This document shows positions 1 through 6,700 of a DNA stretch of 18,596 bases, piece by piece. A program made the position numbers and the translations under genes. This DNA is from Urinicoccus sp. (GTDB lineage Bacteria; Bacillota; Clostridia; Tissierellales; Peptoniphilaceae), in NCBI GenBank assembly GCA_029983435.1, contig JASBZN010000009.1, positions 1 to 18,596 on the forward strand. Direction: 5' to 3'. The first letter of the stretch is position 1. Every line of letters begins with the position of its first letter. The notes under the pieces were generated by a model, which saw only the letters and a program-made list of their open reading frames with translations, was not told the DNA's origin and did no database searches.

Positions 1-27
1 TTTTAGCATAATTCCATCATATGACAT
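1..27 (-). CDS. rqcH: RqcH/NFACT family protein, N-terminus only (partial)
   Basis: Only nine codons lie inside the window, reading MSYDGIMLK from an ATG at 27-25 on the minus strand. A perfect AGGAGGT (34-40) sits 6 bp ahead, so this is a genuine start. RqcH/NFACT proteins (B. subtilis YloA, older name FbpA) begin with a very similar stretch containing the Asp-Gly pair, and the gene lies beside the gmk cluster in many Bacillota. The family binds obstructed 50S subunits carrying peptidyl-tRNA and directs alanine tailing of the stalled peptide. The identity rests on a very short match plus gene order; the start itself is secure, the product is probable. Confidence 0.55.
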
Positions 28-47
28 TATATTACCTCCTAAAGCTT

Positions 48-56
48 ATTATAACA
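48..56 (-). promoter_or_regulatory. Extended -10 promoter of the leftward rqcH-like gene
   Basis: On the minus strand the sequence reads TGTTATAAT, a perfect TATAAT (48-53) with the TG extension one base upstream (55-56). No good -35 hexamer lies 16-18 bp further upstream, as is common for extended -10 promoters. It is 8 bp upstream of the AGGAGGT of the leftward gene, giving a very short leader. Confidence 0.6.
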
Positions 57-131
57 TAGGGATTTTATCTGGGACTAGGGTCTTTTTGTGTTCTTAGCTA
101 GCAATTGATTCGACCTAGAAAAGAAATTGTC

Positions 132-163
132 TTACATGTTCCCATTTAAGCCCTTTACATGTT
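132..163 (+). repeat. Direct repeat TTACATGTT across the gmk promoter
   Basis: TTACATGTT occurs at 132-140 and again at 155-163, 23 bp apart start to start, or about two helical turns. Each copy contains the palindrome ACATGT. The second copy runs into the first base of the -10 hexamer and the first ends at the -35 position. The layout would suit a regulator site, but it could be chance in AT-rich DNA. Confidence 0.4.
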
Positions 164-168
164 ATAAT
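139..168 (+). promoter_or_regulatory. Extended -10 promoter of the gmk operon
   Basis: TATAAT at 163-168 is preceded by TG at 160-161, giving the extended form TGTTATAAT. The -35 region is poor; the nearest candidate is TTCCCA at 139-144 with an 18 bp spacer. Transcription would start near 175, leaving a leader of about 114 nt before the gmk ATG. It is divergent from the promoter of the leftward gene, whose -10 lies about 110 bp away. A 9-base direct repeat (132-140 and 155-163) flanks and overlaps it. Confidence 0.6.
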
Positions 169-288
169 GAAAAGAAAGAATCCAATCAAGTACAGGGGTT
201 AAGAAAAGAATTTTTAAAATAAAAATAAAGGACCTTGTACTTATACAGCGTAGTGATATCAAAATTAGAAAAATGGTGGAGGGCGTCG

Positions 289-924
289 ATGTCAAAAGGT
301 TTTTTACTTGTCTTATCTGGACCCAGTGGATCTGGAAAGGGAACTGTAAGTGCAGCGTTAATGGAAAAAAATAAAGAGATTAAATACTCAACTTCAGTAA
401 CAACTAGGACTCCAAGACCTGGGGAAGTGAATGGAGAAAACTATTTTTTTGCCAGCATGGAAGAGTTTGAGAAAATGGTTAAAGAGGACCAATTACTAGA
501 ACATGCCCATGTGCATACAAACTACTATGGAACTCCCAAGCAGTTTGTTTTTGATGAAATCAATCGGGGGGAAATAGTTCTTTTGGAAATTGATGTACAG
601 GGCGCCTTACAAGTAAAAGAGAAGTATAAGGAAGCGGTCTTTATCTTTTTATTGCCACCATCTATGGATGAACTCTTAGACCGCATTCGTAAGAGAGGAA
701 CCGAAACAGAAGAAGATATCGAAACGAGATTTTCCAATGCCTTTAGAGAATTGGACTTTGTTGGAGAATATGATTATTTTGTCGTCAATGATTCAGTAGA
801 GGAGGCAGTAAAGGATATTGAAAATATCATTGCAGCAGAAAAATTACGAGTCAAACGGCACTCAAATATTAAGAAACTAATGATGAAAGGAAGAGAGGAT
901 TCATTTGAATATTCCAAGTTTTAA
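289..924 (+). CDS. gmk: Guanylate kinase
   Basis: Phosphorylates GMP to GDP with ATP in the cytoplasm, supplying GTP and dGTP and recycling GMP. The 211-residue product has the normal family length. The P-loop is GPSGSGKGT at residues 11-19; the GMP-binding section follows (TTRTPRPGEVNG, then the NYYGTP stretch), then the EIDVQGA strand and an arginine-rich lid (RIRKRG). I chose the ATG at 289 because GGAGGG (278-283) precedes it by 5 bp and the homologous sequence begins there. An in-frame TTG at 235 would add 18 unrelated residues. It is the first gene of the long rightward operon, and its end overlaps rpoZ by 20 bp. Confidence 0.96.
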   Translation: MSKGFLLVLSGPSGSGKGTVSAALMEKNKEIKYSTSVTTRTPRPGEVNGENYFFASMEEFEKMVKEDQLLEHAHVHTNYYGTPKQFVFDEINRGEIVLLEIDVQGALQVKEKYKEAVFIFLLPPSMDELLDRIRKRGTETEEDIETRFSNAFRELDFVGEYDYFVVNDSVEEAVKDIENIIAAEKLRVKRHSNIKKLMMKGREDSFEYSKF

Positions 925-1198
925 GACCATTGAAGAAATAACAGATAGCCGATATGCCTTAGTGATGCTTGTATCTAAGCGTTCCAGAGAGCTTGTTGAT
1001 GGGAGCGATCCTTTAATTGATACAGACTTCAAAAAACCAGTGTCTATTGCCATTGAAGAAGCAGTTGAAGGAGCCATTACTTTTGCAACAGAGGAAGAAC
1101 ACCAAGAGCAATTAGAGTTGGAGAGACAAAGAGAACTCGAATTGAAATTGTTAGAAGAAGCTGAAATGGAAGAGGAATCCGAGGATGTTGAGGAATAA
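905..1198 (+). CDS. rpoZ: DNA-directed RNA polymerase omega subunit
   Basis: Omega is the small subunit that wraps the C-terminal tail of beta-prime and helps assemble and stabilise RNA polymerase. The product is 97 residues. Residues 6-30 carry the family signature, with the SRYALVMLVSKRSREL stretch near the N-terminus; the C-terminal third is a highly acidic, Glu-rich helix that is poorly conserved in the family. Translation starts at a TTG, supported by AGAGGA at 894-899 with 5 bp spacing. The start lies inside the end of gmk, so the two are probably translationally coupled. The gmk-rpoZ pair is conserved in many bacteria. Confidence 0.92.
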   Translation: MNIPSFKTIEEITDSRYALVMLVSKRSRELVDGSDPLIDTDFKKPVSIAIEEAVEGAITFATEEEHQEQLELERQRELELKLLEEAEMEEESEDVEE

Positions 1199-2375
1199 AA
1201 GAATTCTAATTGGTGTGACAGGGGGTATTGCTGTCTATAAAGTTGTGGACTTGGTAAGTCGCTTGAAAAAGCAAGGGGCAGAAGTAAAGGTTATTATGAC
1301 AGAACATGCCACTGAATTTGTGGCACCATTAACTTTTCAAACCCTATCAAAGAATGTTGTCTATACAGATATGTTTGCAACTTTAAGCAATATGGATGTG
1401 GAACACATTAGCCTAGCCAAATGGGCGGATCTAATTGTTATTGCACCAGCTACGGCCAATACCATCGCTAAAATTGATTTGGGTCTTGCAGATAATATGC
1501 TAACAACTGTCCTTTTAGCAAAAAGGTCTCCTGTAATGATTGCACCAGCTATGAACACCTATATGCTAAACCACAAGGCTACTCAAAACCACTTAAAAAA
1601 TTTAGCGGAAGATGGCTTTATTATCCTACCAACAGATGAAGGGGTTTTAGCTTGTGGAGATGCAGGAAGCGGCAAACTTTTAGCTCCTGAAAAAATATTA
1701 GAAGCTATTCAAGACCACTTTACTGTAAAAGATTTAGAGGGAGTGGATATTGTCGTAACTGCTGGCGGCACCAGAGAACCCATAGATCCTGTTCGCTATA
1801 TTGGGAACCGATCTTCAGGAAAGATGGGCTATGCCATTTCAGAGGCAGCAAGAAAAAGAGGAGCTACAGTGCATTTAATTTCTGCTAATTCCTCTTTAGA
1901 AGTTCCCAGTGGAGTGGATTATATTCCCATTGAAACCACAGAAGAGCTCTATAAAGAGGCTAGTCGTTTATTTGATACTTGCGATGTCTATGTTTCGCCA
2001 GCAGCTCCAGCAGACTATCGGCCAAAAGTTTTCCATGATCAAAAAATTAAACATAAGGATCAAGAGAATTTAACCATTGAATTAACGTCAAATCCAGATA
2101 TTATTAAGGCTTTATCGGAAAGAAAAAAAGACCAAGTCATGGTTGCTTTTGCAGCGGAAAGTGAAAAGCTCGTAGAACACGCCAAGGAAAAATTGAAATC
2201 CAAACATGTGGACTTTATTGTGGCAAATAATATTAAGAAGAAAGACGCAGGTTTTGCAACAGATACCAACATTGTGACGATTATTGATAAGGATTCGGCA
2301 GTGGATTATGCCAAACAAACCAAAAAAGACTTGGCAGAAATTATTTTAAATAAAATAGTAAAATGTTTAGAGTGA
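1185..2375 (+). CDS. coaBC: Bifunctional phosphopantothenoylcysteine decarboxylase / phosphopantothenate-cysteine ligase
   Basis: Carries out two consecutive steps of coenzyme A synthesis: joining cysteine to 4'-phosphopantothenate (CoaB) and decarboxylating the product to 4'-phosphopantetheine (CoaC, FMN-dependent). The product has 396 residues. The CoaC half (about 1-185) has the flavoprotein start GVTGGIAVYK, the active-site His74, the PAMN motif at 121-124 and Cys157 in the substrate flap. The CoaB half (about 187-396) starts with VVTAGGTREPIDPVRYIGNR and SSGKMG; its usual KIKK motif reads KIKH (287-290). The ATG at 1185 has AGAGGA (1171-1176) 8 bp ahead and overlaps rpoZ by 14 bp. A terminator hairpin starts within its stop codon. 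Confidence 0.95.
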   Translation: MLRNKRILIGVTGGIAVYKVVDLVSRLKKQGAEVKVIMTEHATEFVAPLTFQTLSKNVVYTDMFATLSNMDVEHISLAKWADLIVIAPATANTIAKIDLGLADNMLTTVLLAKRSPVMIAPAMNTYMLNHKATQNHLKNLAEDGFIILPTDEGVLACGDAGSGKLLAPEKILEAIQDHFTVKDLEGVDIVVTAGGTREPIDPVRYIGNRSSGKMGYAISEAARKRGATVHLISANSSLEVPSGVDYIPIETTEELYKEASRLFDTCDVYVSPAAPADYRPKVFHDQKIKHKDQENLTIELTSNPDIIKALSERKKDQVMVAFAAESEKLVEHAKEKLKSKHVDFIVANNIKKKDAGFATDTNIVTIIDKDSAVDYAKQTKKDLAEIILNKIVKCLE

Positions 2376-2398
2376 GCTAGAGCAATCTAGCTCTTTTT
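2374..2398 (+). terminator. Intrinsic terminator hairpin between coaBC and priA
   Basis: A perfect 8-bp stem (GAGCTAGA 2374-2381 with TCTAGCTC 2386-2393) closes a GCAA tetraloop and is followed directly by five T residues (2394-2398). The stem's first two bases are the last two bases of the coaBC stop codon, and the T run ends 3 bp before the priA ribosome binding site. A ribosome ending on coaBC would cover the left arm, so the hairpin may act as a translation-sensitive attenuator within the operon rather than a full stop. Confidence 0.75.
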
Positions 2399-2410
2399 AT
2401 CGGAGGACAT

Positions 2411-4576
2411 GTGTTTATTAAGGTATGTGTTAATCAAAATTTCATCGGACTAGATCAAGCCTATACCTACTATACCGACTTACCAGAAGAGGAAATTTTT
2501 TTAGGCCAGCGGGTTTTAGTTCCTTTTGGGAAAAAGACTCTCTTAGCTTTTGTTTTAGAAAAAAATGTAGAGAATGATTTAGACGTTAAGGCAAAGTCCA
2601 TTTTGAAAGTCTTAGAAAAAGAGCCTTTTTTACCACAAGACCTCTTTTCTTTAAGAAAAAAAATGGAAGAAGCGTATTTTACGACTCCGTTTAATACCCT
2701 ATCCTACATGTTGCCTCCTAATAATAGTCGGGGAATCTATTGGGAAAAAGGAAAGTATTGGGTAGAAAATCTTCCTGACCTAAATCGCTATGCCTATCTC
2801 AAGGGGGAAGGGAAGAATCCTTCCCAAGAAAAGGTCCTTTCTCTATTAAAAGCTCGAGGGCCTCTATTAAAATCGGAAATTTTGTCCACCTTGGATGTGA
2901 GTGAATCTCCTATAAAAACCCTAATAAAAAATGGCGTTATTGGTCCTAAGGATTTAGATTTTCCAAAAGGAAAAAAACAAGAACTCACATTAGACCAAAA
3001 AAAGGCCTATGATGAATTTTATCAAAGTAACAAAAAGGAAGTCCTACTCTTTGGAGTTACAGGAAGTGGGAAAACAGAACTTTATCTCCACTGGGCCCAA
3101 GATACGATAGATCAGGGAAAAAAAGTCTTAATTGTCTTGCCGGAAATCTCCCTGACACCTCAAATGGTGGAACGAGTTCAAGGCCGATTTGGAAAAAGAG
3201 TTAGCGTCATGCATTCTAAATTAAATGATGGCCAAAGGAAACTGGAATGGACCAGGGTTCGGAATAATGAAGTGGATGTTGTGGTGGGAGCAAGATCAGC
3301 AATTTTTGCACCCATCGAAAATCTAGGCTTGATTATTATCGATGAAGAGCAAGAATCTTCTTATCAATACCATCAATCCCTGCGTTATGATGTTAGAGAA
3401 GTGGCAAAAATGCGGTCAGACTTAACTGGTTGCCGGGTGGTTTATGGCTCTGCAACGCCAGAAGTTAGTTTATTTTACCGGGCTCAAAAAGGAGAATTGA
3501 CTTGCATTTTTCTTAAGCAAAGGATTTTAAATAGGCCTCTAGCTAAGGTTCATTTAGTAGATATGCGAAAAGAACTAGCCAGTGGAAATATTTCTATTGT
3601 TAGTAATCTTTTGTACAAAAAGATTGATCAGACCTTGAAAAAGAAAAAACAGGTTATTTTATTTTTAAATCGGCGGGGTTATTCCAACTTTATTTCTTGT
3701 AGGCACTGTGGTTCGGTGATTAAATGTGATTCATGTGATATCTCCATGAACTACCACAAGACAATTCATCGCTTAAGGTGTCACTATTGTGGAGCAACAA
3801 AACCTCTACCCAAGGTTTGCCCAGTATGCGGGTCTAATCTTATTAAGCCTTTTGGCATAGGAACGCAACAAGTGGAGGAAATTATTCAGGGGCTTTTCCC
3901 AGAAGCTAAGGTTTATCGAATGGACCGAGATACCACTTCTAAGAAAGAAAGTTATTTTACCCTATATGAACAGATGAAAAATAGAGAAATTGATATTTTA
4001 ATTGGAACACAGATGTTGGCTAAGGGCTTGGACTTTGAACATGTCACTCTAGTGGGGATTTTGGCGGCAGAAACCTCTCTTTTCATCTCTGATTATCGAG
4101 CGGAAGAGCAGTGTTATGCACTTTTAACCCAAGTGTCAGGTCGGTCAGGGCGTGGAGAAAATCCAGGAGAAGTAGTATTACAAACTTACAACCCTGATAA
4201 CTACGCTATCCAATATGCCAGTCAAGGGGATTATTTAGATTTTTATCAAAGAGAAATTCGCCAAAGGGGAAGCTATGCTTACCCACCCTTTAAAGACTTA
4301 ATTACAGTCCAAGTAACAGGGGCTAACAAAGAAGAAACCTATCAAGTGACGGAAAATTTTTATCGGGAAATTGGCAGAAAAATACGAGGCTCTAGCATTG
4401 TGGGCAGTCGAATTATTGAAAATCCAAAGATTAAAAACAAATATACCTTTAAGTTCCAGCTAAAATCAAGCAAAGAAGAGTTAGCCTTGTTAAGGGATTC
4501 CCTAAAATGGGTATTTAAGAAGTATATGGAATTAGGAAAAAATAAGGTCTATATTGATATTATATTTGAGAGGTGA
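2411..4576 (+). CDS. priA: Primosomal protein N' (replication restart helicase PriA)
   Basis: A 3'-to-5' DNA helicase that recognises stalled forks and D-loops and reloads the replicative helicase outside the origin. The 721-residue product has the N-terminal DNA-binding region (about 1-185), Walker A GVTGSGKT at 215-222, a Walker B box reading DEEQ at 311-314 where PriA usually has DEEH, the GSATPE motif at 346-351, and eight cysteines (430, 433, 439, 442, 457, 460, 470, 473) that bind two zinc ions. Late helicase motifs (IGTQMLAKGLDFEHV, QVSGRSGRG) follow. The start is GTG with GGAGGA (2402-2407) only 3 bp ahead, a tight spacing; the overlapping ATG at 2409 is out of frame. Its end lies 4 bp before def. 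Confidence 0.95.
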   Translation: MFIKVCVNQNFIGLDQAYTYYTDLPEEEIFLGQRVLVPFGKKTLLAFVLEKNVENDLDVKAKSILKVLEKEPFLPQDLFSLRKKMEEAYFTTPFNTLSYMLPPNNSRGIYWEKGKYWVENLPDLNRYAYLKGEGKNPSQEKVLSLLKARGPLLKSEILSTLDVSESPIKTLIKNGVIGPKDLDFPKGKKQELTLDQKKAYDEFYQSNKKEVLLFGVTGSGKTELYLHWAQDTIDQGKKVLIVLPEISLTPQMVERVQGRFGKRVSVMHSKLNDGQRKLEWTRVRNNEVDVVVGARSAIFAPIENLGLIIIDEEQESSYQYHQSLRYDVREVAKMRSDLTGCRVVYGSATPEVSLFYRAQKGELTCIFLKQRILNRPLAKVHLVDMRKELASGNISIVSNLLYKKIDQTLKKKKQVILFLNRRGYSNFISCRHCGSVIKCDSCDISMNYHKTIHRLRCHYCGATKPLPKVCPVCGSNLIKPFGIGTQQVEEIIQGLFPEAKVYRMDRDTTSKKESYFTLYEQMKNREIDILIGTQMLAKGLDFEHVTLVGILAAETSLFISDYRAEEQCYALLTQVSGRSGRGENPGEVVLQTYNPDNYAIQYASQGDYLDFYQREIRQRGSYAYPPFKDLITVQVTGANKEETYQVTENFYREIGRKIRGSSIVGSRIIENPKIKNKYTFKFQLKSSKEELALLRDSLKWVFKKYMELGKNKVYIDIIFER

Positions 4577-4580
4577 TGAA

Positions 4581-5099
4581 ATGGCCTTAAGACAAGTAAG
4601 AATAGATGGAGATCCACTGTTAAGAAAAAAATCGAGAGAAGTAAAAGAAGTCAATGACCATATTAGAGAACTCATTGATGATTTATTTGATACAATGTAC
4701 GAAGAAGAAGGGGTAGGAATTGCAGCTCCTCAAGTTGGTGTTTTAAGACGTATTTTTGTTGTAGATGACAGAGAAGGGAATAAGCTGGCTCTTATTAACC
4801 CTCAGTTAGAAACGTCTGGAGAAGAGCAAGAGGCTATGGAAGCCTGTTTATCTGTACCAAATATGCAAGGAGTTGTGACCCGTAAGGCCAAAGTTAAAGT
4901 TTCTTATTTAGATGAAAACGGGGAAGAACAAAGCTTAGAAACAGATACTTTTTTGGCCAGAATCATCCAACATGAAAATGACCATTTAGATGGAGTTTTG
5001 TATACAGACCGGGCTAGTAAAGTGTATACCATGGAAGAAATTGAAGCCATGGAAAAAGAGCAAGAAAAGCAAAGAGAAGAAAGAGGGGAAAATTCTTGA
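4581..5099 (+). CDS. def: Peptide deformylase
   Basis: Removes the formyl group from the N-terminal methionine of nascent proteins at the ribosome exit. The 172-residue product has the three metal-site motifs: GVGIAAPQ (44-51), EACLS (87-91, metal ligand Cys89) and HENDH (131-135, ligands His131 and His135, catalytic Glu132). Motif II is normally EGCLS, so Gly is replaced by Ala here. The C-terminal tail (about 149-172) is a charged Glu/Lys-rich helix. The ATG at 4581 follows AGGTGA (4571-4576), which overlaps the priA stop codon; an upstream in-frame TTG at 4554 has no such site. It sits next to fmt, which makes the formylated initiator that this enzyme deformylates. Confidence 0.95.
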   Translation: MALRQVRIDGDPLLRKKSREVKEVNDHIRELIDDLFDTMYEEEGVGIAAPQVGVLRRIFVVDDREGNKLALINPQLETSGEEQEAMEACLSVPNMQGVVTRKAKVKVSYLDENGEEQSLETDTFLARIIQHENDHLDGVLYTDRASKVYTMEEIEAMEKEQEKQREERGENS

Positions 5100-6001
5100 G
5101 GATTGTTTTTTTTGGAACACCAGATTTTGCCTGTCCAGCTTTAAAAAAAATTGCAGACCTTCATGAAGTAAGTTTAGTTGTGACCCAACCAGATGCCAGA
5201 GCAGGAAGGGGAAAAAAGCTAAAACAATCTCCCTTAGGGGATTTGGCAGAGGACTTAGAACTGCCTCTTTTCAAGCCAGAAAGCCTTAAAGATTTCCAAG
5301 TACAGGAAAGATTAAGGGAAGAAAAGGCAGATGTATTTATTGTCGTGGCCTATGGAAAAATATTACCTAAAGAAGTATTGGACCTACCTAAGTTTGGATG
5401 TTTCAATATTCATGGGTCCCTTCTCCCTGCTTACCGGGGAGCGGCTCCTATTGAAAGAGCTATTTTAAATGGGGATGAAAGAACAGGAATTTCTATAATG
5501 AAGATGGGAGTTGGCTTAGATGATGGACCAATCGCCCTCCAAGAAAGTCTAGAAATTGGAGAAAAAACTTCTTTAGAGCTAAGATGTGACCTTAGTCGAT
5601 TAGGGGCAGACCAAATGGTCAAGGCTTTGGACCTTATCCAAGAAGGAAGTCTAAAACTAAAAGACCAAGACGACTCAAAGGCAACTTATGCTGAAAAGAT
5701 TACCAAAGCAGATGGACTTTTGAATTTAGGACAGGATACGGTATTTCAAATGCTTCGAAAGATTCAAGGTATGGATGGATACAAGGGTGCCTATTTTGAA
5801 AGTTTAGATGGTAAGGTGAAGGTGTTTAAGGCCAAAGCAATAGACAAAAATTTAGAAGATCTCTTGGAAGTTGGAAAAAGCTTATACCTAAAAGCTTTAG
5901 ATGGGAGTATTGAGGTGTTAGAAATTCAAGCCTCTGGGAAAAAGAGAATGGATGCCAAGGATTATTTAAGAGGAAATACCATTCAATGGAATAAGAAATA
6001 G
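5096..6001 (+). CDS. fmt: Methionyl-tRNA formyltransferase
   Basis: Transfers a formyl group from 10-formyltetrahydrofolate to Met-tRNAfMet for translation initiation. The 301-residue product shows the FFGTPDFA start, the folate-site residues Asn104, His106 and Asp142 (the Asn-His-Asp triad of the family), and the SLLPAYRGAAPIERAI loop at 108-123. The C-terminal tRNA-binding OB-like domain ends in DYLRGN. The start is a TTG in a 4-base TTGA overlap with the def stop codon; a G-rich AGAGGGG (about 5082-5088) lies 7 bp upstream. The overlap with def suggests coupled synthesis of the two enzymes of the formylation cycle. Confidence 0.95.
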   Translation: MRIVFFGTPDFACPALKKIADLHEVSLVVTQPDARAGRGKKLKQSPLGDLAEDLELPLFKPESLKDFQVQERLREEKADVFIVVAYGKILPKEVLDLPKFGCFNIHGSLLPAYRGAAPIERAILNGDERTGISIMKMGVGLDDGPIALQESLEIGEKTSLELRCDLSRLGADQMVKALDLIQEGSLKLKDQDDSKATYAEKITKADGLLNLGQDTVFQMLRKIQGMDGYKGAYFESLDGKVKVFKAKAIDKNLEDLLEVGKSLYLKALDGSIEVLEIQASGKKRMDAKDYLRGNTIQWNKK

Positions 6002-6015
6002 AAAGGGTTAATCGT

Positions 6016-6699
6016 ATGCCATATTATTATATGAATACTTCCTATATTATTTATATTTTACCAGGACTTATTTTGGCTCTTTATGCTCAAGCCAAAGTAA
6101 AAGGTGCCTATAAAAAATATGGGGAAATTTTTAGCCAGTCCGGTTATACTGGGGCCACCATTGCAAGAGAAATTTTAGATCGAAATGAGCTAAGTAATAT
6201 TCCAATCCAAAGAGTTTCTGGGAACTTAACAGATTTTTATAATCCAGGAGATAAGACTCTACATCTAAGTGAAGGCGTTTATGGGGCAAATTCTGTTGCA
6301 GCCTTAGCTATTGCTGCCCATGAATGTGGTCATGCCATCCAAGATGCCACGGACTACGCTCCCCTACGAATTCGGTCTTACCTAGTTCCTGCAGCACAGT
6401 TTGGATCTAACTTTGCTTTTATTCTCTTCTTTGCAGGTTTATTTTTTAGTCAATTTTTAATGAACTTAGGAATTGCTCTGTATGCCATTGCCGTTTTATT
6501 TACTTTAGTTACGTTGCCTGTAGAATATAACGCCAGTGGTCGGGCAAAAACAATTTTAGCAGGTATCTTGCCTCAAGGGGAGATGGAAGGGGTTCATTCG
6601 ATGCTTAATGCTGCAGCCTTAACCTATGTGGCAAGCATGGCAACAGCCTTAGGAACCCTATTTAGGCTCTTAGCTTTAAGTGGAAATAGAAGAGATTAG
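6016..6699 (+). CDS. Membrane zinc metallopeptidase, YugP family
   Basis: A 227-residue membrane protein of the YugP-like putative neutral zinc metallopeptidase family. An N-terminal membrane segment (about 8-25) is followed by a soluble region and the zinc site HECGH at 102-106 (the HExxH pattern). Two close hydrophobic segments (about 131-172) end in LPVEYNAS, whose Glu170 is a good candidate for the third zinc ligand. A last hydrophobic stretch (about 195-222) completes the protein. The substrate is unknown to me. The ATG at 6016 has AAAGGG 8 bp ahead, 14 bp after fmt. Genes of this family often sit between fmt and rsmB in Clostridia, but I cannot deduce a link to translation. Confidence 0.88.
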   Translation: MPYYYMNTSYIIYILPGLILALYAQAKVKGAYKKYGEIFSQSGYTGATIAREILDRNELSNIPIQRVSGNLTDFYNPGDKTLHLSEGVYGANSVAALAIAAHECGHAIQDATDYAPLRIRSYLVPAAQFGSNFAFILFFAGLFFSQFLMNLGIALYAIAVLFTLVTLPVEYNASGRAKTILAGILPQGEMEGVHSMLNAAALTYVASMATALGTLFRLLALSGNRRD

Positions 6700-6700
6700 T

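Noticed and set aside
235..288. In-frame TTG extension of gmk by 18 residues
   Set aside because: The extension is unlike guanylate kinase N-termini, and the ATG at 289 has a strong ribosome site at proper spacing.
2331..2361. Possible internal promoter for priA (TTGGCA followed by TA-rich stretch)
   Set aside because: No -10 hexamer at 16-18 bp spacing, and it would lie upstream of the terminator hairpin.
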